Position numbers and translations under genes: made by a program
Shown here: positions 47,727 to 58,968 of the stretch, in pieces
How positions within the stretch are numbered: position 1 is the first letter of the stretch
Layout of the letters: every line of letters begins with the position of its first letter
Source: Avena insularis
Taxonomy: Eukaryota; Streptophyta; Magnoliopsida; Poales; Poaceae
Assembly: GCA_023614405.1 (NCBI GenBank)
Contig: CM042694.1
Span: forward strand, 131,197,711 to 131,261,710
Direction: 5' to 3'
DNA length: 64,000 nucleotides
The notes under the pieces: model-generated
What the model was told of the DNA's origin: nothing
What the model saw: the letters and a program-made list of their open reading frames with translations, nothing else
Database searches by the model: none

Positions 47727-48435
47727 TGATACATTGCAAATGTATCTATAATTTTTGATGTTCCATGCTTGGTTTTATCCACTTTCTTGTGTTTTGTTCC
47801 AACTTTGGAGTACTTTTCATATGATTTCTTAGACTAACCTATTAACAAGAGCCACAGTGCCAGCTACCTGTTTTCTGCTGTTTTTGGTTCCAGAAAGTCG
47901 AAAATGAATATTCTCGAATTGGACGGGACAAAAGCCAAAGTGCCTATTTTTCCTAAGGGATCAAGTGCGAGAATCTGAGACGGAGAGGGGCCAGGGGCCA
48001 CACACTACTGCCACGCTGCCAGCTTGGCTCAAGGCCAGGTGGTCCGCCGACCCAAAGACCCCTCGGCCTCTCCTTCCGCCTATAAGTTGCCCTCGGGACG
48101 AAAACCCTAAGTACCCATCAAAATCCACGAAGAGTCTATAGTCCGCGTCATCTCCATCCCTAGATCGGAGGGATCTCAAGCTCTTCCCAAAGACTTCACG
48201 GAGAGGGAATTCACCCTGGAGGCCTTCTTCATCACCATGCAAGCCTCCGGTGTGATGCGTGAGTAGTTCATCCTTAGACTACGGATCCATGTAGTAGCTA
48301 GATGGCTGGTTTCTCCTCCTTTGTGATTTCATGTTTAGATCTTGTGAGCTCCGTCCATGATCAAGATCATCTATTTGTAATTCATACATGTTGTGCTTGC
48401 GGGGATCTGATGGATATTGAGATGCTATTTTAGAT
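47727..48435 (+). mobile_element. Truncated P-type LTR, left duplicate
   Basis: The first 709 bases of the LTR at 57155-58780, preceded by the same GCATA. The first 170 bases are identical to the 57155 copy but differ at several places from the 63570 copy, so it derives from the 5' LTR of P. The GC-rich part shows many small differences. Similarity stops after 'gatgctattttagat', where F-type sequence begins. Confidence 0.85.
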
Positions 48436-50400
48436 AATAAGTAGCATGAAGCATAAACATAAGCAACATTACAATGCTCATAACAAGGTATGATAGAGTG
48501 GTATCTCGCTTGCCTTTGTGCCAAGGCACCTCTGAAGTTCAGGTGAAGACTAGAAGTAAAGATGTCAAAGATACAAGCATCAAAGTCATAACACAAATAA
48601 TCAAGTAATGGGACAAGCACAAAGAATGACAACTATGCTCTCAAGAAGGTGCTCAAAGAATATGTGGAGACTCAACAAGGAAATGAACAGGTTTTGAAAA
48701 GTTTGAAAGGCTTCCAAATGCTGAAAGTATGGTACTCATTAGCTTTGAGCTCTCATTGCCCCTATCATAAGCATATTTAATGTGGTTAAGGTGAAAGTGA
48801 CACAACTAAGAGGATATGCTTGACAAGTTATAAATCGAAGCCTCATGCCCCTTACTTACGAAGACCGATCCTCATGCTACTCAACTTCAGTCACAAGTAA
48901 GCTCTTGTCATTGTAAGTATATATGTATCATAGAGAACCGCCAACGGGGTACCCCTTGCACATGACACAGGAGCTATCCCATAGTCAAAATGACAAGGCA
49001 AGAAGATAATGAGCATCTCAGCGATCTTTTTATTTACTATGTGCATAGATTTTTATTGAGGATGCTTCATAGAATGCTCATTATGGTTATGCTGCAAGTT
49101 TCCACCATGATTAGGCATGGCTTAGGCTAGCGGCCCAGGCGTTTCTCTAACATACATACAAACTCCATGATCTTACAAGTTCCACTTTTATTTCACACTG
49201 CTGGGATCCATAAGCAAAAGAACATGATATCAACGAGGTACTAAGTACCAATGAAATGCTGAAAATGTTCCCCATGAAACATGGTTCTGCTAACTTCAAC
49301 TTATAAAGCGCAAGCATATACGCAACAAAGAAGGACGCAATGGTTCAGGTTTATTAAATGCAAGAAAATAAAGTGTGCCATCAAGTTTGTGAGAGTTTTA
49401 CTAACTAACTTTCTCATAACAAGCAAACATTTTATTTGGAAGAAAACAAGGCATAATGAATATGCACGGAAGTAGCAAATGATGCTAATAGGTAGGTATG
49501 GTGGACATTTTGGAAATAATTGTTTAGGGAGTTTCAGGTTTATTAAAACATACTCAGTGTAAGTGAAGGCTAACAATAGTAAGGGAGCGACAAATGAGAG
49601 AGCAATAGCTGTCATAATCATGCTTGCAACAAAACAGGACTAATCATGGCATGAAAGTGATTCAAGATCCTCAAGGCAAAATAATTCATCAAGGCTTAAC
49701 TGATTATTACAGTCATGTGCATGCGTGAGCATGTGCCAAGTCAATGCAAATGAAACATTCGGAGGAGGATACCACGGTGTCATACCAATTTATGAATAGA
49801 GCAATGCAAGCAAACATTCATAAGACATGCTACAAACTATTAGCGAGCTGGAGCTAATCATAAGAAAGCAAGAACTACTAAGCATCCAAAGATAACATAC
49901 ACCCTACATGAATGGACTAAGCATGCCCACAGTGATGAGTATATGTACAAAAATGAAAACAAATAGAGTTTGTTACCAGCCTCTTACCACGCCTCAAGTT
50001 GTCATTAATCCTCATTATTGCTCTTCACTTGTGTGGCTTGAATAATAATATGAAACCAATATCCACTGAGGACTGCTGAACCCTATAGAAAACTCACAAA
50101 ACCAAAGAAGAACGACAAATATTTTTGGTTTTTTTGGTTTTTTAAAACAAGATCCAAAGAGGAAAAACAAGCAAAGCAAAATCTTTTTGGGTTTCTCGAA
50201 TAGTTCAAACAAAGCAAAAGGGAAAAACAAACCAAGGAAAAAAGAAAAAGAAGCAAACCAAAGAGAAACAACAGAAATATTTTTGGTCTTTTTGTGTTTT
50301 AGAAAGCAAAAGCAAAGAAAAAAAACTAAAAAGAGAACGAAACATGAATATACAAAGTATCGACGCAACATGATATGGAGATGAGTGCGGTGTCGGCGTA
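48436..50400 (-). other. F element 3' untranslated region
   Basis: Complement of a Gypsy 3' UTR related to that of P (for example 49120-49250 matches 62530-62660 reversed). It holds long A/G-rich tracts at 50090-50340. No coding frame of note. The expected polypurine tract and 3' LTR of F are missing at its left end, where the duplicate LTR fragment is joined. Confidence 0.7.
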
Positions 50401-50560
50401 CCTACCCCCAAGCTTAGGCTTTTGGCCTAAGTGGGTATCAATCCCAAGCTGGCCAGGATGATGTGTCACTGTAGTATGACGAGGAGGTCCCCTCGTCCTG
50501 GTGCGAGCTCGAGTATGTTCCTCCGTAGTGTGCGGAGTAGTCATAGGAGGGTACATCCTC

Positions 50561-51586
50561 CTAGTGCTGCTCGTGGAAACCTAGCAAGCGAAGCTGCTTG
50601 TCCACCTCCTCCTTGGAGCGCGACCACGGTCTCCTATGAACACTAAACAAAGAAGGCTGTGGCAAAGGGATCTCCCTTTCATCCGCGTCAGTGAAAAGCA
50701 TCCTATATACTAGACTGTTCAAATCAGAAGTAGCTGTGACAAAGTGATGAGTTTTCATAGCAACAAGGTCAAGCCTCTGTGGTGCCAGTACAGTATCATT
50801 GGGGTCCACTAAAAGACCTAATGCATTGACCATACACAAGGCAATGATGCCCCCATAGATAGGCCCCCTAGCAGCTAGGCAGCGAGCAATAAGCGGGCCA
50901 AGGTTGTACCGAGTATCATTGTTAAGCGCAGCAGCAAGGAAGGCTAAATGATAGTTGGAGATATTACTTGTGTTCTCCCTACCTAGTATGCTAGTAGCAA
51001 GATAATATGCAAAATATCTAAGAGCAAGGAGTTGGATATTTCTTATCTTTCCGCGCTGCGCCACGTGGTCATCATCATTGGTCACCCCTCGGTAAAGCTC
51101 CAGCAAATCAGCGGGTCACCCTTGAATTTTCTTCACGGTCCTTGTCATTCTTACACCTACAATACTGCAAAATCTCTCCAAAGGCATGGTGAAGGGCAGA
51201 TTATAAATTTTGAAAGAGATAGTTGACTGATAGGATGTGTTAGTAAACGTGAAGCTCTCAACAAAGGTTTTGGTGAGCATAGCGTATTGCTCATTGTCAT
51301 CTTGCATATATGAGGTCAAACCAACCCTCTCAATCAGTAGCAATAAATCATCAAGAATTCCTGCAGCTTGTAAGAAAGTAAAACAAGGAAAAGTGGATGG
51401 GTGAGCATCCCCATCATCCCTTTCATTACCAATACGAGTTGCAATGAGATCTTCGTTGTATGATGGCCTAAACTGAGAGGCTGATCTTGAGGGCCTCGAC
51501 CTCCTAGGTGCATCACTCTCAAATATCTCTCCAAAGGTATGGTTGTTCATGCTTGGTATTCTGAAATTTAAACACCTATTAAACAA
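50561..51586 (-). pseudogene. ATHILA ORF1-type protein, frameshifted
   Basis: Two frames, 51116-51586 and 50561-51106, join by one frameshift near 51110 into about 330 residues. Readable parts are FPCFTFLQAAGILDDLLLLI, ISFKIYNLPFTMPLERFCSI, LALRYFAYYLATSILGREN and GPLIARCLAARGPIYGGIIA. This pattern is known from the extra ORF of Athila-like Gypsy elements (ATHILA ORF-1 family, recognition from memory). Its function is unknown; it lies downstream of gag-pol. Here it sits only 0.8 kb behind the protease because pol is absent. Confidence 0.65.
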
Positions 51587-52404
51587 GTGATTGCAAAGTA
51601 AATATAATGAAGGATTCTACTCATAGGGACTTGTAAGAGGCCTAAACATGCATCAAAACTATATCTCTAAGCATCAAACAAGCTTACAAGCTCTCATAAC
51701 CTGTCACCTACAGCAGAAAAATACTCAAGATATAATCCACTAAACACAAATCTACTTGGACAAGGGGAGGAGTCACATACCAAGGAACAATTGCTCCAAA
51801 TTTCAGCAAGAAAGATGGGCTGAGCAAGGAGATCGAAAAAAACGAGAGCAAGCACAGCAAGAACATGATTTTGAGCAATGAACTGGAGCTTACTCGGGAG
51901 AGAGAAGAAAGTGGCAGGTGAGAGAGTTAGTGGAGGGCCAGGGGTGGCCCACACCATGGCATGGCGCCACCCAGGGCAGGCCACGCCACCAGGTGGTGAG
52001 CCTTCCTGGTGGGTCCCCCCGGCACCTCCCATGTACTCCTCTGCCCTTTTTTCACATAAAAATTGAATATGAATTTTCTGGAATTTTTCGAGACACTTTA
52101 TTTTTGGGCATTTTTCAGGTATAGAAGAATGATTTTCTGACAGACAGATTTTTTTTTTGAAAAGATGCAAGGACAAAACAAAACTAGAACTATAGAAGTT
52201 CTAGGACACTCCAAAATGCAAGCAACTAACAACAAAGAAAACTAAACGAAAGCAAAAACTAAAATGGATAGAATAGAAGTAAACGGAGATAATCATAGTG
52301 AAAACATTGTTTTGTTCAATGAAATCCATTTTGTTAACAAGGTTGATCAGGTCTTGTTACCAAAACAATTTCATATGAGACAAAACTTTGCATCCCACTA
52401 ATGA
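51587..52404 (-). other. Spacer where pol is expected, pol absent
   Basis: A complete Gypsy element would have RT, RNase H and integrase (about 3 kb) between protease and the ORF at 50561-51586. Here are 818 bases with no such motif, with a GC-rich block at 51890-52040. The 160-codon minus frame across it has no similarity I know. Confidence 0.65.
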
Positions 52405-55082
52405 TTATGTTACCTCAACCTTGATAGCAATGGTCCCAATCATAATGGTTTCAAAATTTTCTTTTGGTATGGGACAATATATTTCTCCAACTTGAATGCC
52501 CTCAACATGTTCAATTGAATTCAAACCATAAGTCCTTTCAATCTTATTGGGGAAATAGACAGTATGTTCCTTGTCATTAACATTGAAAGTCACCTTTCCT
52601 TGATTACAATTAATAACAGCTCCTGCAGTATTAAGAAAAGGTCTCCCAAGAATAATGGACATATTATCATCTTTAGGCATTTCAAGCACAACAAAATCAG
52701 TTAATATCAAGAAATTATGAGCCACTTGAACAGGTACATCCTCACATATACCAACAGGAATAGTGGTAGATTTTATCATCCATTTGCAAAGATATATCAG
52801 TTGGTATCAGTTTTTCTAGTTGAAGCCTCTCATAGAGAGAGAAAGGCATAACACTAACTCCAGCTCCCAAATCACACAAAGCAGTTCTAACATAACTATT
52901 CTTAATAGAGCAAGGGATGGTTGGAATCCCTGGATCTCCAAGTTTCTTAGGAACCTTACCATTAAAGGAATAATTAGCAAGCAAAGTAGAAATTTCTTCA
53001 TTAGGGATCTTCCTTTTATTCAAGACAATATCCTTCATATACTGTGAATAAGGAGGCAATTTAATAGCATCAGTCAAAGGAATTTGCAATAATAAAGGTT
53101 TCATCCACTCACAAAACTTATTATAGTGTTCATCCTCCTTTGACTTGTGTTTCTTATCAGGGAATGACATAGGTTTTTGGACCCAAGGTTCTCTTTCACT
53201 ACCATGTTTCTTAGCAATAAAATCTTCTTTAGTGTATTTAGTATTCTTTGTGTTGTTTTCAGGTTCTTCTTCATTTTTTTCTTCATTAGGAACTTCATTT
53301 TCTTCATTACCACTTTCAGTTTCAGCATCAAAGATAGATATACTATTAGGATCTATAGTAGGTTCAGAGGGTTCTACAATAGTTTTATGTTTCTTTTTTC
53401 CTTTTCTTACGAGTAGAACCACTATTTTCAGCTTGTTGAGAATCCTGCTCAATTCTTTTGGGATGCCCCTTAGGATATAGAGGATCCTGGGTAGCAGCAC
53501 CACTTCTGGTTCTAATTTCATAAGCATGTTTTTCTTTAGCAGCATTAACTAGCAAGTCTTTTTGCACTTTAATGAGTTGATCTATTTGAGTTTGAACCAT
53601 TTGAAAGTGTTTAACAATCATTTTAACATCATTAGAGGTTCTTTCCACAATATCTTTCAACTCAACAATAGCTCTAGTGTTTTCCATTAGATGATTTTGC
53701 ACCCTTTTATTAAAATTATCTTGATTAACAATAAAGATATCAAATTCTTCTAAGCATTGATCAGGAGGTTTAGAGTAAGGGATATCACCTTCATCAAAGT
53801 GTTGGAGAGAGTGTACCTCAATAGTGGATGAGTAGGGAATAGGCTTACATAATTCTTCTATAGGAGGTAAATTCTTGACATCTACAGCTTTAATTCCCTT
53901 CTCCTTAAGACATTTCTTAGCTTCCTTCATCACTTCATCATTTAATTAAATAACTCCCCTCTTCTTTGATGTTGGAATAGGCACCGGAATAGTAGGCTCA
54001 GGTACAATTACTTTAGGTATAGCTTGTTTAGGAGGAGTCCAATCTTCATAGTTCTTACTTATTTTAGCCATTAATTCCTCAACTTCCTTGGGAGTCCTGT
54101 TCCTGAAAACACAATCAGCACAACTATCTAGGTATGTCCTAGATTCTTCAGTTAATCCATTATAAAATATATCAAGAAGCTCATTCTTAGGTAATGGACT
54201 TCCAGCTTGTGCATGAATCGAAGCACAAAACCTTGCCCAAGATTCAGGCAATACCTCTTTTTCTCCTTGTTTAAAATCAAAAAGTTCCTGCAAAATAGCA
54301 TGTCTTGCACTAGGAGGAAAATTTTTCTGCAGGAAAGTACTAATCAAGCAATCAGGGCTATCAATAGATCAAGAAGGTAAATTACTAAACCAAGATTTAG
54401 GTTCTCCTTTCAGTGAAAAAGGGAAGATCTTAGCAATAAAGTAAGTACGCATCTTAATATCATTAGAAAACAAACCACTCATGGTAGAAAGTTCATTCAT
54501 ATGTGCTATCGCACTTTCATTCTTAGTCCCACAAAAAGGTTCTTTCTCGCCAATAGCTATGTAAGATAGATCGAGAGAGAAATCATAATCTTTATCTATA
54601 ATGTTTATGGGAGAAGCAGCAAACTTAGCAATAGGAGATAATTTGGGTCTAATAGTATGCCTCTCAAGGAGACTCTTAGCAGCGCTACTATCATGGGTGC
54701 TTTTACATTCTTTAATAAATTCATCGGTCATCTCAACATAACCATCTTCAATATCATAGCTCTCACTAGACTCAGGTGAACTAACAGGTGTGGTAGTGTC
54801 TTCATTAGGAGTTTCGGTATTTCCAGCTATAGTTCTAGCAATTGTAGCATCTAGGAAAGGACCTAATGAACCACTCTTATCAAGCAAAGTAGAAGCAGCA
54901 TCATAAGCATCAGAAGTTTCAGATTCAGCAGTAGTAGCAGTGTGTGTAGCATGTGTATGTGGTGGTGTAACGAGCTTACTTATAACAGATGGTGAATCAA
55001 GAGCAGCAAAGGTGTTCAGAACCGTACCTCTTCTTGTAGTGGATGGTAAAATAGGAAAGTTGCCATCACGAGACTTACCCAT
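52405..55082 (-). pseudogene. F element gag and protease
   Basis: Gag starts at the ATG complementary to 55080-55082 (MGKSRDGNFPILPSTTRRGT). It reads through the gag core (FPFSLKGEPKSWFSNLPS; stop; LISTFLQKNFPPSARHAILQ; SWARFCASIHAQAG), a linker (MKEAKKCLKEKG), and an acidic, Lys-rich hinge. The retropepsin end follows (GDPGIPTIPCSIKNSYVRTA, LCDLGAGVSVMP, and in another frame MSIILGRPFLNTAGAVINCN). At least two in-frame stops (near 54366 and 53943) and frameshifts near 53480 and 52760 break it. The order and the DLGA protease motif are typical of Athila-lineage Gypsy. Confidence 0.85.
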
Positions 55083-55135
55083 GATGGATGGATAGCAGCG
55101 AAAAATAGAGAATCCAAGTGAACTTGATAAATAAA

Positions 55136-55155
55136 GCTATGCTCCCCGGCAACGA
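55136..55155 (-). other. F primer-binding site, tRNA-Asp type (degenerate)
   Basis: The complement reads TAGCGTCGTTGCCGGGGAGC, close to the P element site TGGCGCCGTTGCCGGGGA. It is about 17 bases inside the 5' LTR at 55172. Mismatches near its LTR side. Confidence 0.6.
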
Positions 55156-55171
55156 CGCTAGAAAATAGTCT

Positions 55172-56551
55172 TGATGACCCACAAGTATAGGGGGTGTATC
55201 GCAGTATTTTCGAGGGAAGTGAAACCCAATTCATTGATTCGACACAAGGGGAGCGAAAGAATATTTATAAGCCTTAACAAGAGAGTTATCAATTCAGCTG
55301 CACCTGGAAACAATCTTGCTCACAACAATTTTTCAGTAGCAACAGTTTTGTAGTAGGAATAGTAAAGTAGCAGCAATAGTAAAGTAAAGATAACAGTAAC
55401 AATAACAGTAAACAGTGGGATTCGAGTGCGGTAGGCATAGGGATGGATGAACGGGCGTTGCATGGACAAGACAATTCACATAGCAATCAGAACATAGGGC
55501 AATTGCATATAAATAAGATAAAGCATCCAAGTACTAGATAATCCTAGGCATGTGTTCCATATATAGTCATACGTGATCGCAATGAGAACTTGCACAACAT
55601 CTTTTGTCCTGCCAGCCCGTTTGCAGCGGGGCCTCAAGGGAACTACTGGCAATTAAGGTGCTCCTTTTAATAGAGCACCGGAGCAAAGCATTAACACTCC
55701 GTGAACACATGTGATCCTCACATCAAAGCCATTCCCTCCGGTTATTCCGATTTATGTCACTTCGGGGCCATTGGTTCCAGACAACAACATGTGTATACAA
55801 CTTGTAGATAAGACCAAAAAAATACTATCATAATGAATCAATAACATGTTCAGATCTGAAATCATGGCACTCGGGCCCTAGTGACAAGCATTAAGCATAA
55901 CAAGTTGCAACAAAGTCAAAAATCACTAATAAAAGATACTAGGCACCATGCCCTAACAATCTGATGCCATTACATGAGCGATATCATCCAATCCCTACCA
56001 TCCCCATAGCCTACAGCGGGGGATTACTCACTCATAGATGGGGGAAACATGGATGGTCGATAGAGAAGCGATGGTGATGATGATGGCGATGATCTCCTCC
56101 AATTCCCCGTCCCGGCAGGGTGCCAGAACGGAGTTTCTGGTGCTGTTTCTTGGAATCTGGTGGTGGCAGCAGAGCGGAACTCCTTCTAGAAAAACGTCGA
56201 ACACCCCTGAGTTTTTAGGTCAGAAGGCAACTTATAGGCGAAGAGGGAGACCGAGGGAGTGCACGGCGGACCACCCCTAGCGCCTGGGCTTACTGGCGGC
56301 CAGGTGGTGTGGCCTGGGCCCAACCCCCCTCCGTCTCGTATTTTGGCTCCGGGAGTCTTCGGTGAAATAGGAGTTTTGGCATATTTTCCGGGATTTTTCC
56401 TGATAGTTGATTTTCTGCACAAAAAGTAGACACCAATGAAATTCTGCTGAAAACAGCGTCAGTCCGTGTTAGTTGCATCTAAATCACACAAGTTTAGAGG
56501 AGAAACAATAGCAAAAGTGTTCGGAAAAGTAGATACGTTTTGGACGTATCA
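55172..56551 (-). mobile_element. F element 5' LTR
   Basis: 1380 bp, inner side next to the primer site and gag of F, outer side followed by CTTTG (56552-56556), the same 5 bases found left of the other F LTR at 45738-45742. These fit a target duplication of one F insertion spanning 45743-56551. Confidence 0.9.
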
Positions 56552-56556
56552 CTTTG

Positions 56557-57154
56557 CAAGACGTTTGTTTGTTTCACATAAATAAAACATAGCATAATGG
56601 CATTCAGCTTGTCCCTCATAGAGTAGCAAACATAAATGCATAGGACACCTTCAAAGTTTATAAGGGTGACTAGATACAAATAGTTTAAGAACAAGCAATA
56701 TCAAAGTTATGCATCAATCAACACGTCTTGGGACAATGCACATAGAACTAAGAATGGCCACTATGCTCTCAAAATAGATGCATAAAGATAGAAGGTGGAG
56801 ACTCAACATAAAAGTAAAAGAAAGGCCTTCATAGAAGGAAGTAGGGATTCAAGTTTCATAAAGAGCTTCCAAAAATTATGGTACTTATTAGCTTTCAGCT
56901 CTCATTGCCCCTATCATAAGCATCTTGAAGTGATTAAGGTTAAAGTGAACTAACTATGGAGTACATGCTTGAAAGTATAAGTTGGAAATCTCATCTCCCT
57001 TGAATACGAGGGCTGCTCCTCATGCTACTCAATTTTAGTTACCGGAAAGTTCTTGTCATAGTAAGTACATGTGTATCATAGAGAACCGCCAACGGGGTAC
57101 CCCTTGCCTGATGATACGGAAGAATCCCCATATCAAAATGACAAGGCAAGCATA
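56557..57154 (-). repeat. O element 3' UTR, right copy
   Basis: Continuation of element O after the F insertion. Nearly identical to 47131-47726. P begins after GCATA (57150-57154). Confidence 0.85.
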
Positions 57155-58780
57155 TGATACATTGCAAATGTATCTATAATTTTTGATGTTCCATGCTTGG
57201 TTTTATCCACTTTCTTGTGTTTTGTTCCAACTTTGGAGTACTTTTCATATGATTTCTTAGACTAACCTATTAACAAGAGCCACAGTGCCAGCTACCTGTT
57301 TTCTGCTGTTTTTGGTTCCAGGAAAGTCAGAAAATGAATATTCTCGGAATTGGACGGGACAAAAGCCAAAGTTCCTATTTTTCCGGAAGGGATCAAGTGC
57401 CAGAATACAAGACGGAGAGGGCCGGGGGCCCCACCCACCACTGGCCAGGCCTGGCCCGCGCCAGGGGGTGGTCTGGCCGACCCCAGCACCCCCTCGGCCT
57501 CTCCTTCTGCCTATAAGTTGCCCTCAGGACGAAAACCCTAAGTACCCGATCAAAAATCCACGAAAGAGTCTATAGCCGCCGTCATCTCCATCCCTAGATC
57601 GGGAGGGATCTGAAGCTCTTCCCAGCACCCTGCCGAAGAGGGGAATTCACCCTGGAGGCCTTCTTCATCACCATGCAAGCCTCCGGTGTGATGCGTGAGT
57701 AGTTCATCCTTGGACTACGGATCCATGTAGTAGCTAGATGGCTGGTTTCTCCTCCTTTGTGCTTTCATGTTTAGATCTTGTGAGCTCCGTTCATGATCAA
57801 GATCATCTATTTGTAATTCATACATGTTGTGCTTGTGGGGATCCGATGGATATTGAGATGCTATTTCAGATTGATTATTGATTCTATCATGTCTTTGTTA
57901 TTTGAGATCTTGCATGCTTTCTGTTGTTAGTAGCTATCTTGGCCAAGTAGATGCTAGCAACTCCAAGAGTTAGTATTTATGCTCGATAGTGGGTTCATGC
58001 CTTTGGTAATCTGGGAAGTGACAGAAATCTCTAAGGTAGTAGATGTGCTGTTGCTACTAGGGACAAAACAACGATCCTTTGTTCATAGAACAATTGTATT
58101 GTTTACCTTACACGCAGTTCGTAAAGCAATAATATGTTGCTTGCAACTTAATACTAGAGGGGGTTCGGATGATAACCTGAAGGTGGATTATTAGTCATAG
58201 ATGCAGTTGGATGGCGGTCTATGTATTATGTTGTATTGCCCAATCAAGTCTCAAAGGAGTCAAGATGATTAGTATATGCATGTATTGCTTTCTCGGTGTT
58301 TGTCAATTGCCCCGCTGTAATTTGTTCACCCAACATGTTATCTATCTAAGGAGAGCCACCTCTAGTGAACTATGGATCCCGATCCTTGTCTTTTACATAC
58401 AATCTATAAACTGTTTACTGCTTTGTGTTTACTTTCTACAAACTTTTACTTCTTTCCATTCGATACGTTTAATCCTTTGTTTTCCGCAAAACACGGTGAG
58501 ATTGACAACCTCATCGCAAGTTGGGGACAAAGTTCCGTGGTTGTGTTATGAAGGTCTCCACGTTGCTACTAGCACCGGTAGTGCACCCAGCCAAAGCTCA
58601 GCTAGTAACACCTTTGGGGTGTTTCCTTGCTCCTACTGGTTCGATTAAACCTTGGTTTCATAACTGAGGGAAACTTGCTGCTGTGCTCATCATACCTTCC
58701 TCTTGGGGTTCCCAACGAGCTCTACATCAACCACGAGCCATCAACACTTTTCTGGGCGCCGTGCATTGAGCCATCAAGCA
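57155..58780 (+). mobile_element. P element 5' LTR
   Basis: 1626 bp from TGATACATTGCAAATGTATC to GCCATCAAGCA. The same start recurs at 63570. The inner end is followed by the primer site. About 34 bases before its end there is an alternative end 'gagccatcaaca' (58746) followed by 'ttttctgggcgcc', which looks like a small duplication of the LTR-end/primer-site zone. Confidence 0.9.
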
Positions 58781-58786
58781 TTTTTC

Positions 58787-58804
58787 TGGCGCCGTTGCCG
58801 GGGA
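58787..58804 (+). other. P primer-binding site, tRNA-Asp type
   Basis: TGGCGCCGTTGCCGGGGA follows the LTR after six bases. This is the usual primer site of Athila-lineage elements, complementary to the 3' end of tRNA-Asp. It is not a tRNA gene. Confidence 0.88.
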
Positions 58805-58968
58805 GTCAAGGACATCTTCACAAGGGGAGTCCCTCATAACCAATCTCTTTACTTTGTTGTTTTTGTTTTGCTTAGTTTTCTTTTTGCTTTGTTTGCTTGT
58901 TTTGTTCTTCAAAAAACACAAAAAAATTAGTTTTACTTGTTTGCTTTCTTATTTGAAAACCCAAAAAA

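Noticed and set aside
58787..58804. tRNA-Asp-like sequence
   Set aside because: Only the 18 bases complementary to the tRNA 3' end are present; it is a primer-binding site.
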